Shown: piece after piece, positions 45,257 to 56,813 of the stretch
Layout of the letters: every line of letters starts with the position of its first letter
How positions within the stretch are numbered: the first letter of the stretch is position 1
Origin: Allolobophora icterica
Taxonomy: Eukaryota > Annelida > Clitellata > Crassiclitellata > Lumbricidae
NCBI GenBank assembly: GCA_963556255.1
Contig: OY744609.1
Coordinates: forward strand, 7,592,237-7,656,236
Reading direction: 5' to 3'
DNA: 64,000 nt
Notes under the pieces: model-generated
The model's input: only the letters and a program-made list of their open reading frames with translations
Told to the model about the DNA's origin: nothing
The model's database searches: none
Position numbers and translations under genes: made by a program

Positions 45257-48200
45257 TCAGTTTTCAATATTCTGAGAATGTTCCTCATCATTATGGACAT
45301 CTGCATTCATCTGAGCATCTTCATCATGCTCAACATCTGCATTCATCTGAGCATCTTCATCTTGTTCAACATCTCCATTGATCTGAACATCGTCATCATG
45401 TTCAACATCTGCATTCATCTGAACATCTTCTTTCTGAACATCAGCGTTCATCTGACCATCTTCTTCTTTCTTAACATTCTCCTCTTGTACGATTGTCTCT
45501 GTGACTTTGAAGACTTTCAAGCGCTGGTTGGGAAGAAAGCGATCGGCATTATCAGGGTCAGTATCACAACATTCGAACAGCATGAACTCATTTCTCTGCC
45601 TGTTGTAGTGCAGTTGATAGAGATGTTTCCAGCACCGAGTCCGTGTCGGCTTATCAATCTTGACTTCCGCTTGGTTGAAATCGGAATCCAATAGTTTGAC
45701 AGAGTCGCCTACATCAACTGTCAGTATGTTGTCGTAAATGTCAACTGCACAGTAAATATGTCCACGAAATCCTCCATCAGCTTTGATATCATAGTCATAC
45801 AGGACGTCTCCATCTCTGTTGATCTCTGTCAGGCTTCCTGATACTAAGACAACGTTTCCGTTGGACTTTGAAATGATATCTCGAACAAAAGACAAGGGTT
45901 TCGTCAACTGGATTTGGCGCTGTAGCGAACCATCCGCATTGTACGTTGATACGGTGGATGGGGCTGGACCTTGGAAAACGATCAAGCTACCCTCTGCTGA
46001 CACGCACATTCTAAAGACAAGTTGAGTCGAGCAGAAGATGAGCGGTAAAACCTTAAACTGCTCCCCTTCTCTGGAAACGCGCAAGATTTCAATGCGGTCT
46101 GATGCTTTGTGCGAGAGGTAGAGACATCTGGAAACACTACAAGCCACTAGATTCCATGGAACTGTCACCTCAGGCAACTGAATTAAACTTTTCGGTTTGT
46201 GTAAATCGTCAAGATCACAGATTCTGATAACGGCGTGCTTCTCAGGCGGATGGCAGAGAAGAAAGTACTCGTCATTCAGCGCATCTACAGCAATGCACCA
46301 TGTAGAGAAAAAGCGATAAGCCAGATCTGTCATATTAATCTGGACTGACGCTACAAACACAGTGAAATTCATCTGTTACACAAAACTAATTATAAATTAA
46401 CCGCATGTTGTATTTGTAATCACAGACTTTTATACAGCGCCACTTCAGGAGAAACTCTCGGTAAGGCTTCCAGACTTACAGCTCGAAAAGACGATCGAAT
46501 AAAATTGGTTGCAAGGGCTCGAGAACACGCACAAAACACTAAGAAGCTGATGCTGCAGGTTGTTAGGATGGGACCACCACGGCAAAGCCTTTATAATGCT
46601 TTGAAGTTCAGGACAGCGGGACAAGGAAATCATCTGGTCTAGCAGAGCAAACCCTGCCAACATTCCAAAATGGAGACCATATAGGATTCGTGTTCCAATC
46701 TAGGACCCGTATGGGGCCCACATGTGTTTCATTATGGGCCTATAGAAATGCTGGCCAGGATCTACGGTCACTCGTCGGTCAGGGATAGAAACCCGACCCT
46801 GCCAGTATGGCCATATAGTTAAACACAGTTACATTGCCCAAATGGCGTCCCAGGAAAGGCATACATTTATTTTGTCGCCCTCTGATACCCACTCACCCAC
46901 TCCATGGTCCACCCCACGTCACAACCCAATGAGGAACCAGCCAGGACATTACGCTGAACTGAGTTATTTATTATTTAAATTCAAATGAAAATAATCATTG
47001 TAATTGAAAAAATGGGTAAAAATCGAAAAACATAAAACTGTCAAAACAAGTTTTTTTTTAAATGGCGCCCCTAAAATTTGGCGCCCCAAGCAACTGCGTG
47101 ATTTGCCTGTGCTTAGGGCCGGCACTGCATATCGGCTTTCAATAGCCATCATGCTGCATAGAGTATGAATTACAGAAATATCTGGATGTCAGCTGCAACT
47201 CATTTTTCTCTCTCATGCAAGCCTGCAGTTATGACATAACAAGGAGAGGGATAAATGGGCAACGATTGGGCTTGGTGATTACCTAATAATATTTCCGACT
47301 TCACAAGCCTGAAAAAAAAAATTTGTAGCCTACAACATAAAATTTGTAGCCTACAACATCGTCAATTATAATAACAATTACAATTGTTTGCTATCATGGA
47401 CAGCCACTTAGTCAGTTTCAGCAACTCACGGAAGGTGTCGATAAGTCCATGAAGCCTGATTCGAAACGAGTCAGTAGTCAACACATAATCCCATTGTGGA
47501 CAGACATTTCTCAGTCGCTCGGCCACCCGATGAGCAGATTCTTTCCAGGCGCATCTGAACAGCTTCCGATCTCTGATTTCGGATATTGTAGCTTCCAAGA
47601 GGATGAGCTCGTGTAGCTCCAACGGAAGATCCTGCAACTGCATGGAAATAAGAGCAGTAAATGTATTTAGAGCAATAGAAGTTTGAGAATACCGTGCACT
47701 AACATTTCCTATTCACATTTCTTATTCACATTTCCTATTCACATTTCCTATTCACATTTCCCATTCACATTTTCTAAGCTTTGTATAATAAATTTAAGAA
47801 CGGATTTGCCTTGGAGAAACGTCAGGAGATTAGCAATCTGCAACTTTGTTTGCTTCAAATGTAATTGCAATCAAGCATCGTAATGCGTTGGATAGCACAA
47901 ATTCAAAGAGAAACTACAATGTTAAGCTGCCTATAGAATTTTGTATGATGCTCAATTGCCGGACAAAACTTATGGTGCTCGATTACGTTGCTACAGCCAC
48001 TACACATGCTAGATAAAAGGGAACAAACATTTTCTCTTCAGATAACAATGCTAAAAGTAGCCTACATTTTGAAACATCAGATGGTATTTTTGAAACATCA
48101 GATAGTCTAACTAGGTTATAATCTGGATTTAAACGTGTAATCTCAAATGAACTTACAGTGGTGGCTGTCGATGATGTTAGCTGTGCATGTTGAGGTTGGA

Positions 48201-48981
48201 CTTCCTTTTGGAATGCAGCTACAACGGAAGTGCGACAAGTCATTGATTTGATTAGTAGCATATGCATTATTGCATGTAAATGGACATTTGTGTACTTTTT
48301 GCAGGGATCTAGAAAACCCGCTAAGATGGTAATGATCCAATGAGTGATAGAAAGCACCCTTCTTCTTAATAACCGTCTGTATCTAGATTATATTACATGC
48401 GAATAATGCACCATCTCTGGAGACATTCTATCACAGCTCAAGACCTATCTTTTGAAACTCTCAAATAACTGCCATGGATTTCTTAAACTCATGCATAGTG
48501 GCCTTTTCTTCAGCCTTGACTCCGCTACGGCGCTATATAAATCATCGTATAATAATAATAATAATAATAATAATAATTATTATTATTATTATTATTATTA
48601 TTATTTTGAGTTTTTATTGCGTTTCTGTTACACAATGAAAAGGTGTTTAAGCTGAGCTTCATATTTAAAACTAATTCTATAACTTTTAAAAGTGGTGGGG
48701 ACTGGACACCACCGCCAAGGTACAAAGTTATGACCAAAGAGGTAGTGACTGTCACCACCACTTTTTAAATTGGTGATGTGCAGAAGTAAGATTGAGGGTG
48801 CATTTGAGGTGTAAACAAACCCGACCCAGCCACTAAGGCCATATAGTTAAACACAGTTACATGTTGGGAGAGCCGGCCCTATAGCCCAAATGGCGCTCCA
48901 GGCAAAGCATTTTGTGGTTAGCTTACAGTCCGGGTTTGTCTTCTGTTGTTCGTTGTCATCGTCTGTGCATTTCTTCGACAT
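45257..48981 (-). CDS. F-box-like / beta-propeller-like protein, paralogue A
   Basis: Minus-strand exons 48927-48981, 48157-48218, 47430-47637, 45257-46350 join with phases 1, 0, 1 into 1419 nt (472 residues). N-terminus MSKKCTDDDNEQQKTNPD. Exon 3 carries LQDLPLELHELILLEATISE ... VCPQWDYVLTTDSFRIRL, which fits an F-box (LP.EL...IL...VC..W......S..R.RL). This would bind Skp1 in an SCF ubiquitin ligase, if functional. Exon 4 encodes ~300 residues of short strand-rich repeats (CHPPEKHAVIRICDLDD, LYLSHKASDRIEILRVS, YNADGSLQRQIQL, EINRDGDVLYDYDIKADGG) like NHL/six-bladed propellers. A tail of ~12-residue acidic repeats (NADVEHDEDAQM) follows. Function is inferred only from these features. Paralogue B is 11-13 kb to the right in the same orientation. 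Confidence 0.78.
46838..47128. repeat. Degraded hAT-like repeat in the intron of gene A
   Basis: GCCCAAATGGCG near the left and TTAGGGCCGGCACTG at the right resemble a hAT end. The left terminus is not clear, and the interior contains GGCGCCCC blocks. A related piece (GAGCCGGCCCTATAGCCCAA) lies near 48870 in the intron next to exon 1. Both are absent from copy B. Confidence 0.45.
47696..47776. repeat. (CACATTTCCTATT)n, ~6 copies
   Basis: 13-bp tandem repeat in intron 2 of gene A. Copy B has only about two units at 61350-61376, so the array expanded or contracted after duplication. Confidence 0.85.
48549..48604. repeat. (AAT)n/(ATT)n inverted microsatellite
   Basis: AAT run directly followed by ATT run, able to form a hairpin. 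It follows a short repeat tail ACTCCGCTACGGCGCTATATAAATCATCGT. Absent from copy B. Confidence 0.9.
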
Positions 48982-48999
48982 AGTTGTTGTCTCAGCAGA

Positions 49000-49046
49000 G
49001 ATGTGTAGATGGACCTGTTGAAATACAGATATCGTTATTGTTATTA

Positions 49047-49077
<31 letters not shown>

Positions 49078-50345
49078 TTCGGTTCAGATGTTTACAAATG
49101 AGCAAATAAACAAGACCGTATTAAACCTAATTTTTAAATAAATTGACCCTTAATTTATTCTATCACTTCTTTTTTACAATCTCTGATTTTTTAATTAAAT
49201 TTTTTTTAGTTGGCCTATGTTTTCAGCTTGCAAGAATTTTTGATAGCCTATTTCTTAGTAAGCAGCCATATCCCAAGCCAGTTTCAGGTAGACTGAATGG
49301 TCTGCTCCAAGGAATAAAACTGTACATGACCCGTTTCTGCTTTATCCTTCAGTCTCGTCTACAGGGATGACCTTTGGAATTAACTAATAGCAATTCTCTT
49401 TTCTTTTGGAATGCCCGCGTTTGATACCTAGTTTTTATATATTTAATATAAGGTAGGCTATTAGGCCTATAGACGTTCTAAGATTAGATTACATTAGACC
49501 AGAGCTTCCCAACCTGGATGCCCGTGACCCTGCTCTATGGGTGTCACGGCTGACTGGCAGAATGAAACTGTCAGAACCACAACATTTTGTGCAGCTGTTT
49601 CTGTCAGAAAATTCGAAATACTGACTATCACTACTGATATAGGCCTATAATAATTTTTAAAATTTAGAGTAGTGCAGAAATGTTGCAACCCTGCGGTGAT
49701 TACAAGGACGTTGCTCGTCAGTTATGGAACTTGAAGAAAAATTCATGAAACCAAGGCCAGGCTTGCCGTTGACCTGCCGTTGAGTTAGTAAAGTGCTCTG
49801 AAAAACGTTGGAACCACTGCATTAGATGCATTTGAATTGATGTCTAAGAGAAAAATATATACGCCAAAGCGAACGCAGCTTTAATGCTAGTAAAGCTTTG
49901 TTGACAAACGAATCCAAACACACTGAATCCAAACACACTCAGCCTCACTGTTAAAAAATCTTGATAAATTGCTGTACGTATATTTCGGCGCAAATTCAGA
50001 ATAGTAATATTCACTATCAAATTAAACTCAGTTATTGCTAAATTTCATAATATAAGCGTTGAGCTTCAAAATAAAGCCATAAATACACAACCATAGATAA
50101 GCGTCTTTAAAACAACAACAACTATACATTATCTGAATCTGTAAATTGTGACGTCATACAAGGATATTTCGAAAACGCAATAGTGTTGGGCAACCTGTGA
50201 ATTAATCATAATCGTTTACTCAAACATACTGAAATTATCGTTATTTAAAACCGATAGCGTTAGCTCATTGCCTTCTATGTCAGTATGCAGTATATAGAAG
50301 ACTATGGTTAGATATATCAAGTCAGAGGGTTGTCCAATAGGGTGG
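49000..50345. other. 5' flank of gene A, shared with copy B
   Basis: AT-rich; the first bases up to about 49020 (CATCTCTGCTGAGACAACAA on the minus strand) are likely 5' UTR. An (ATT)n tract lies at 49048-49077. Blocks such as TATTTCGGCGCAAATTCAGA and ATAGATAAGCGTCTTTAAAA recur at 63600-63720. No exon is seen. Confidence 0.5.
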
Positions 50346-50614
50346 GGCAAATTCCGGTTGCCTCAACCAGACAACGATAAATAGAAGCTCCCTCATCTAC
50401 TGGTTAATGAAATAATTAATTTTCATATTTTGTATCATGTCTAGGGGTCGCAACTTTGAAAAATGTGTGACGTCATATATTTCATTAGAAATAAATAACA
50501 AATGCATTAATCTTATTACAATAGGGTCATAGAAACTCATTAATGTCGACTATAATATATTACACAATCACTTTAATACACAAATTACACACTACACAGT
50601 ACACTACTATACTG

Positions 50615-50653
50615 TATTGTATTGTATTGTATTGTATTGTATTGTATTGTATG
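50615..50653. repeat. (ATTGT)n pentanucleotide repeat
   Basis: About 7-8 units of ATTGT next to the degraded LINE. Confidence 0.95.
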
Positions 50654-51704
50654 GTATTTAAAAACTTATAAGTGCCTGTACCAAGTTCCCACCAATCAAG
50701 GGCGCTCCCAGTTCGAAGGTTCTCGGGAATAAAGGCAAGTTTAAAGACAACGAAAAGCTGTGGCAGGACCACCGGATAGTATTGCAGCCCGGGCCGAATG
50801 AGGAAGCTGATTCCACAATGAAGGGCCAATAGTAACAAAGGAACGAGACTGGGCTATCACCGTTCTCACTGGGGGAACAAATGAGTCAAGTCGATCAGAG
50901 GAGAGAAGAGGGCGAAGGGAGCTAGCTGAAGTAGGAAGACGCAGTGGGTCACAGAGGTATTTAGCAGCAAGACCCAGGTAAGATCGGCAAATATGGATAA
51001 GTACCTTTAGTTGGAACGAGACTGGACCATCACCTTTCTCACTGGGGAACAAATAAGTCATATATGTACCTTTAGTTGGATGCGGGCAGTAAGAGGAATC
51101 CGGTGAAGATGTTCAAACATGAATGTGGAAATATGGGAGAATCGTGGGAGACGGGTGATTTGTCTGGCAGCTGCTTTAAGAACAGATTGTAGAGGGGAGA
51201 GATGGACTTTGGAGAGGCCAACAAAGAGGGAGTTACAGTAATCAATGCGAGAGCAGATAAAGGCATAGACAATGGGAGTAAGGACTGGAGAGGAGACAGA
51301 TCTTCGGATAGCCTTGAGACGTCGGAGATGGTAGTAGCACAAGCGGGTGAGATTAGAGATATAGTCAGAAAAAGAAAGGGAGCTATAGCAAGAATTATAC
51401 CCAGGTTGCGGTCAGATGCAGAGAATGTATAAAAAGGAAAGCTTTGAGATAAAAGAGGGTAGTCAACCTTGGCCAGTTGTTGACGAGTGCCAAACTAAAT
51501 CAATTGGGTCTCTGCTGGGTTTAAAGAAAACATGTTTAAGGACAGCCATGCTTGAAGATCATGAAAGAGAGCATCAATGCGAGCAGTAAGAAACAGCTGA
51601 GCATACGGAGACCCATGCACGTAGAGCTGGGCGTCATCAGCATAGAGGCGGCCAGTGGTTAAATTCGTTACAAAGCTGGAGGTAATATCAGCTGATTAAA
51701 GCAG

Positions 51705-51705
<1 letters not shown>

Positions 51706-51738
<33 letters not shown>

Positions 51739-51739
51739 G

Positions 51740-51819
<80 letters not shown>

Positions 51820-51880
51820 TATCCTTTATTAATCCAACTGCTAACCGCATTTTGTTTTACACATGTATATCACGTCCAGA
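51706..51880 (-). repeat. Repeat insertion with ~28-unit (AAGT)n tail
   Basis: Long AAGT run (51706-51818) leading into TATATCCTTTATTAATCCAACTGCTAACC. It is inserted into the LINE reverse-transcriptase region and shares structure with 2074-2180. Confidence 0.8.
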
Positions 51881-52812
51881 TTAAAGTACTAAGGCCTATA
51901 TTCCGGTGAAAATCATCCTAATTACGAAAGATTTACGAGCTAAACCGTCAGCAGTCGGGAGAACCCGATTATCAACACGGGGTCGCAAAGTATAACCTGT
52001 AAAGGAGTGGGCCAAGTACTGATCCCTGGGGACACCAAACTTGACAGTAACCCAGTGTGTTCTGGAGTCACCCCAGATTATCGTTTGTGTGCGATCTGTA
52101 AGATATGACCGGAACCAAATAAGAGATGAGCCCCTGAGACCACTTGAGAACTCGAGACGTTGCAGGAGGATCTCATGGTCAACCATGTCAAAGGCAGCAG
52201 AGATGTCAAATAGAGCAAGCAAAGAGATCTGGGATCTGTCAAACGCAGTGTAGCAACCAGAGAGGAGAGATAAGAGGACAGTTTAAGTAGTTTCTGCAGT
52301 CTGAGGCCGAGTTCACGGACATGACTCACGCCACGGTGTTATCATTCAAATGAAGAAATCAAGATTGGACTTGCCAACAAGAAAATAAAGCTGATTTCCT
52401 GAACTAAGTTAAAACATTTACACTGCAGTACTGTGTCAGATGCTTTTTCATTTATATTATTACTCATTTTTGTTTGTAGCTTTAACTTTGGGTTCTTAAT
52501 TTGAAAGTCATAACCATTAAACCGGCTGATGTAAGACCAGCTCTCATTTTACAACATATTGCGTTTTCGGTCTGGTGTTTCAGACAAAGTTGCTAGAAAA
52601 CGGTGATACATATCAAAAATCCATTTTTGGTGCAATATCAACTTTAACATGGACCTTCGATTTAGGTTTGTCCGGGAACTGAACTCGAGTTTTTATTACT
52701 TTTTGCCCCACCCTATTGTCCAAGTCCTCCATCCTCCTCCTCATCCTCCTCGATCTATCAGCCCCGGGCTTTTCACTCAAAACTTAAGTCTCACCTTTTC
52801 AAGTACCGTGAC

Positions 52813-54128
52813 CAGTGCGTCTGATTTGAAAATAGTAGGCGGGTTGAAAATCGATCGCGCTTGATCGAGTAGGCGAGCGATGCGCGGCCGACCTCGGGAG
52901 CTTTTGTGTAGAGCGTATTTTATGTACCGTATTCGTTCGTATAGCTGCATATAGGCCTAATAATCATCTAGTAGGCCTATCTCAATTCAGTGCTGTTATC
53001 CGTCCTGCATCATAGTTGTAATAAGTTTTAGCGTGCTACTTGGCTATAATTAATGATTACAGTAACAGTATAACTGTATTCCAGGACAGAAGTAGGCCTA
53101 ATTGAACCCAGTAAATCACTGATTTCAATATTTTCTTATGAACAGTACTGAAAAAGATTAATGGAAGCTGCACAATAACAACAAATTAAACAATCACATT
53201 TACTGTACCATTATCTGTAGTTCACTAGTGTTTTCGCATCACACATTGACAAATTCAATCAGTGTCACTGTCAGTGGGTGGCATTGTGGGCCATGCCATA
53301 ATATTTTATTCTGCCATGTCAATGTCACCTGCTCCAAAATCGTCATCGCTTGAGTCTGAATGATCTGTTTCATGATCAGAACTGCCATTGGCATCTTCAT
53401 CAGACTGAAGTGGCTCATCATCACCAGAGTCGGTTGCAAATCATCAGGCTTGCTGTCTGAAGCGCCGAGACTGCTCGAGATTGCTGCCACCTTTGCTGGT
53501 GGTTGGGAACAGGCTTCGCTATCGATGCCACTGAGAATAAACTTACGGCGACTTAACATGACATTGTATGTGTTGACTCTGTCGTTTATCAAGTCTTCAC
53601 GTTCTTTCTCCAACCACGCTAGGTTTGTTTGCACGAATCAACAACAAGTCTGCCATTGTGCTGTGACCCATAGACAGCCTTCGATCAGACAGCACTGAAC
53701 TGAGAAAACTGAAGCATGATTCGGCGAACACGTTACTAACTCCCATCGCCACCACCATTAATGCAGCATGCAGATAGGGGCCTACTTGGCAGTTCCGAAC
53801 GACGGCATCGTATAGTGCACTGCCAGACATCTGAGACAGATTTATTGTCATAATAATAGCGCACTATGCGCCTGAGGGATTTTAGTTCAGTGGCCAGCAA
53901 GTAAGTAAATTGAAGTAGGCCTAATCTTAATTAGATAAATAAAATAATGGTCTGGCTCCAGGTTCATCTATCGTCTTGGAGTCTAACTCAAACTCAGCGA
54001 GCAACGACCGACTGTCACCGATGGTGAGAAGTCTTCGGCTAGGCGAGCGATAAATCGCTCGCCGGTACCTTTGCTAGGCGAGCGACCAAGAAGAGCGATC
54101 GATCGCTCGCCTTAAATCAGACGCACTG
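52813..54128. mobile_element. hAT element with transposase relics, TSD ACCGTGAC
   Basis: Ends CAGTGCGTCTGATTT and AAATCAGACGCACTG are exact 15-bp inverses, with perfect 8-bp duplications at 52805-52812 and 54129-54136. Subterminal AGGCGAGCGA/TCGCTCGCC motifs occur several times near both ends, probable transposase-binding sites. It encodes minus-strand transposase remnants (53239-53851). Confidence 0.95.
53239..53851 (-). pseudogene. hAT transposase C-terminal fragment, frameshifted
   Basis: Reading down from 53851: MVVAMGVSNVFAESCFSFLS, VLSDRRLSMGHSTMADLLLI RAN, typical of the hAT dimerisation region (N...ES.FS.L....S.RR..M....M.DLL.IR.N). A frame change near 53620 leads to EDLINDRVNTYNVMLSRRK and a variable acidic tail. 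The catalytic domain is absent, so the element is non-autonomous. Confidence 0.8.
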
Positions 54129-54666
54129 ACCGTGACTCATCTGTTCCTTCGTCTTCTTATTCTTTTAGCCCTAAACAACGCCTGCCTTAACAGCTGTTCT
54201 GCCTCCTCTCTTGATCTTGCCCCCCCCCTGGAAACCGGACTGGGACCTCCTTTGGACTGCTCTAAGCTGTTATAGTAGCGTTTTAGAAATTTGGACTTTA
54301 CGATTACGATAACCCGACCAGTCCAATGGTGTCCAATGAACGATTTAAGTGTTTCACATCAAACCCATCTAGGGACCGTTGAAGTTAGAAACCCAGTGCG
54401 CCTCTAACCGACACCGATCATCTGTGGGTGGAAAATTGGGCTTATTGGCGTGGACTGCTCATATGGAACCCATCTGAGCCGGCGGTCAAAACTCAACGGA
54501 CCGATTCTGGCGATTACCGACTATAATAATTGTGTGAGCCACAAATGAGTTAATTTGATCATCCGAATGTAAACACACTGAGACAGGTTCATAGGATAGG
54601 GACAGAGATACTTGATTGCTAAGTTTAATTGCAGACTGTGTCGCAACTGAGAGCATGAAGCAGATG

Positions 54667-55224
54667 CAGTGTGATTCTCGTTAACATTAACGATAACGAA
54701 AATGTTCGTTAACGAACAAAAAATGATTTCGTTAACGATAACTATAACTATAACTAAAAAATATCATTAACTATAACTATAACTATAACGAAAATAACAC
54801 TAACGAAAATTCATTGCTATTTTCGTTAATACGTTAAAAAAGTGCAATTTCAACTAACGTGAGAACGTGAAAATACAGCCGTTAACGAAAGCAAAATGAT
54901 TCCTATAATTATAGGCCTATATGTACGCCTTGGATGTCGGTGAATATGGAGCGCTGTGTATTCATGAAGCTGAATGCACCCATTCGTCAAAGCTCTAAGC
55001 AAATTATTGTGTAACGCGTCTTCATAATTCAGTGTGATTTTCATTAACGATAACGGTAACGAAAATGTTTTCGTTAACGAAAGCAAAATGATTTCGTTAA
55101 CGATAACTATAACTTTAACTAAAAAATAATATTAACTATAACTGTAACTATAACTAAAATGAAAAACCATTAACTATAACTGTAACTGTAACTAAAATAA
55201 AATCTGTAAGGAGAATCACACTGA
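54667..55224. mobile_element. hAT-type MITE, TSD AGCAGATG
   Basis: Ends CAGTGTGATTCTC and GAGAATCACACTG are exact inverses; duplications at 54659-54666 and 55225-55232 are perfect. Both halves carry many TAACTATAACTATAAC and GTTAACGA repeats. An internal second CAGTGTGATTTTCATTAACG (about 55031) suggests an internal end-like duplication. Confidence 0.93.
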
Positions 55225-56113
55225 GCAGATGTAACACGGTCCATGTACACCTATAATCTACATATGGCCAAATACAGGGCCTGTAGTCTACATAAGCCCA
55301 AATACAGGGCCGATTGGCGCTGTGGAAATTTTCATTTTTATCTTATTTTACACACCTCGCCGGCCTGTTGAGGATATACCACAGCCGCCGAATGCGACAG
55401 GATCGAGCAGCTCATCAGAAGCGTCGCGGCCTTTTACATCCTTCGACTCCTACCGCTGAATAAATGGCTTCCGAGGCTGACGCTCGGCTTCTCGGACAAT
55501 TCTCACTAACGAAAGACATGTATTGAGCCATCAGATTCTGTTCCCCCTAGCCGACCCAGTGGCCGTGTCCTCTAACCGCATCCTAATGACTTCACTCTCT
55601 TGCAAGGACGACTGTAACTTTATAGCCTACTTAGAGTATACTTAAAAACATAATTATATTGATTACTTATATCAATTACGGTACCTTTATACATCTCATC
55701 TAATCCTTTTACAATTCGTGCTGCAACCATGTAGCGCATTGAAGTTGCGTTCTGGCAGCTTGTATTAGTAATAAACGAAAACTGATTGATTGATTGATCT
55801 GCGGTAGAATAAATAAGGCAAATAACGAACCAAGGTCAAGGTTCTTTCCGTCATTACGAGATGCCAAGTGAACAGGTATTCGCCTGTCTCTCTGCATGGT
55901 CACTTGCACACATCTCTGCATGGCCCGATAGCGCATTGGATAACATCTGGCGTAGAGTGCGAGAGGTACAGAGATCGAGTCCCATAGGCGGACATGCTTT
56001 GTAGGCTGCAATTTGCGCCGTGTATTGCAGGCTGTCTGTTCTGTTAGTAGTTAAGATTTATCGCATAACATGTACATGTACAGCGCAGTGCGTTTGCAGG
56101 CGCTTAATTAAAG

Positions 56114-56175
<62 letters not shown>

Positions 56176-56264
56176 CTGTTAGCCTGCAGCCGTCGTATCC
56201 ACGGGTCATCAGGTCAGCTAACAATAGAACAGGCCCACCGCTGCACCATCTGGCCAGGCGGACA
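55225..56264. other. Spacer before duplication copy B, no gene recognised
   Basis: Includes two tandem-like blocks TACATAAGCCCAAATACAGGGCC/TACATATGGCCAAATACAGGGCC (55258-55312) and an (ATT)n tract at 56117-56175. Open frames here are short and unsupported. Confidence 0.5.
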
Positions 56265-56813
56265 TAAGGTTTAATGGAGGAAAATTGGAATTATATCTTA
56301 ACAAAATTCATTTAGGAATATTATTGTCTAGTATATACAGGACGCGAATTCTGTAACGAGTTGGTTGATAGTAGAAGATGTTATCTATATGAAACCTTAG
56401 AAACTGAATTTTAAGTGTTTATTAGACATGTTAAATATTATCTTCTTATTCACTTGAAACCAGTATTATGCAATACTGTGTTAAATGTCTTGAAAAACTG
56501 TCTGGATCCGAGAAGGATGCTGCAATGTTTCCTAAGACTAAAAGAAGAAGAAATGATCAGCTCTTCTGAAGAAATTTTATCTTTTACAGAAGGACACAAA
56601 CTTCCTGTGTTAAAAGAAATACAAAAGGCTTTTTAAAAAAAGCAGTCTTTAACTGAGATGTTCAGACCACGCAAAGAAGAAATTACTAATTTTTGGTTAG
56701 TTTCGCAAACGATTACATTTGGAGGTTTTAACGCATTTGATTGACATTATAACTGTAGGAGATTGAGTGCATTACTTGAAATACTGGAGACGTCCAATTC
56801 AGTTTTCCTCATT

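Larger units (their letters stand above)
44570..50345. repeat. Segmental duplication copy A (direct)
   Basis: Aligns in the same orientation with 56265-63965. Shared landmarks run from the 3' side (CGAATTCTGTAAC, ATGTTCAGACCACGCAAAGA) through the F-box-like gene to the 5' side (AAGCAGCCAT.T.CCAAGCCA, TGCTGTAC.TATATTTCGGCG, GCTCATTGCCTTCT). Copy A is 5.8 kb. Its lower length relative to copy B is explained by three hAT insertions present only in B. Confidence 0.85.
50600..52330 (-). mobile_element. Degraded LINE (CR1/L2-like) reverse transcriptase, minus strand
   Basis: Reading down from 52330: LLSYLSSLVATLRLTDPRS, LALFDISAAFDMVDHEILLQ with RLEFSSGLRG, FRSYLTDRTQTI (RT motif A and after), then LYADDAQLYVHGSP (YADD catalytic motif, near 51640). 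YHLRRLKAIRRSVSSP, RIDYCNSLFVGL and RSFVTIGPSLWNQLP (C-terminal region, 51342-50880) follow. Frames are broken several times and an (AAGT)n repeat interrupts it (51706-51880). The order of motifs fits a CR1/L2/Jockey-group non-LTR element; 5' end and endonuclease are not seen. Confidence 0.88.
52700..54310 (+). mobile_element. LINE 3' end fragment split by a hAT element
   Basis: Left part 52700-52812 (CTTAAGTCTCACCTTTTCAA GTACCGTGAC) continues after the hAT insertion at 54129 (ACCGTGACTCATCTG, AACAGCTGTTCTGCCTCCTC, GGAAACCGGACTGGGACCTC) to a TTTACGATTACGATAACC tail. This matches the 3' module at 11640-12080. Confidence 0.75.

Noticed and set aside
45158..45694. Plus-strand hydrophobic frame rich in Ile/His/Leu (and the like at 56763-57407)
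   Set aside because: Antisense shadow of the acidic NADVEHDE repeat tail of the F-box-like genes.
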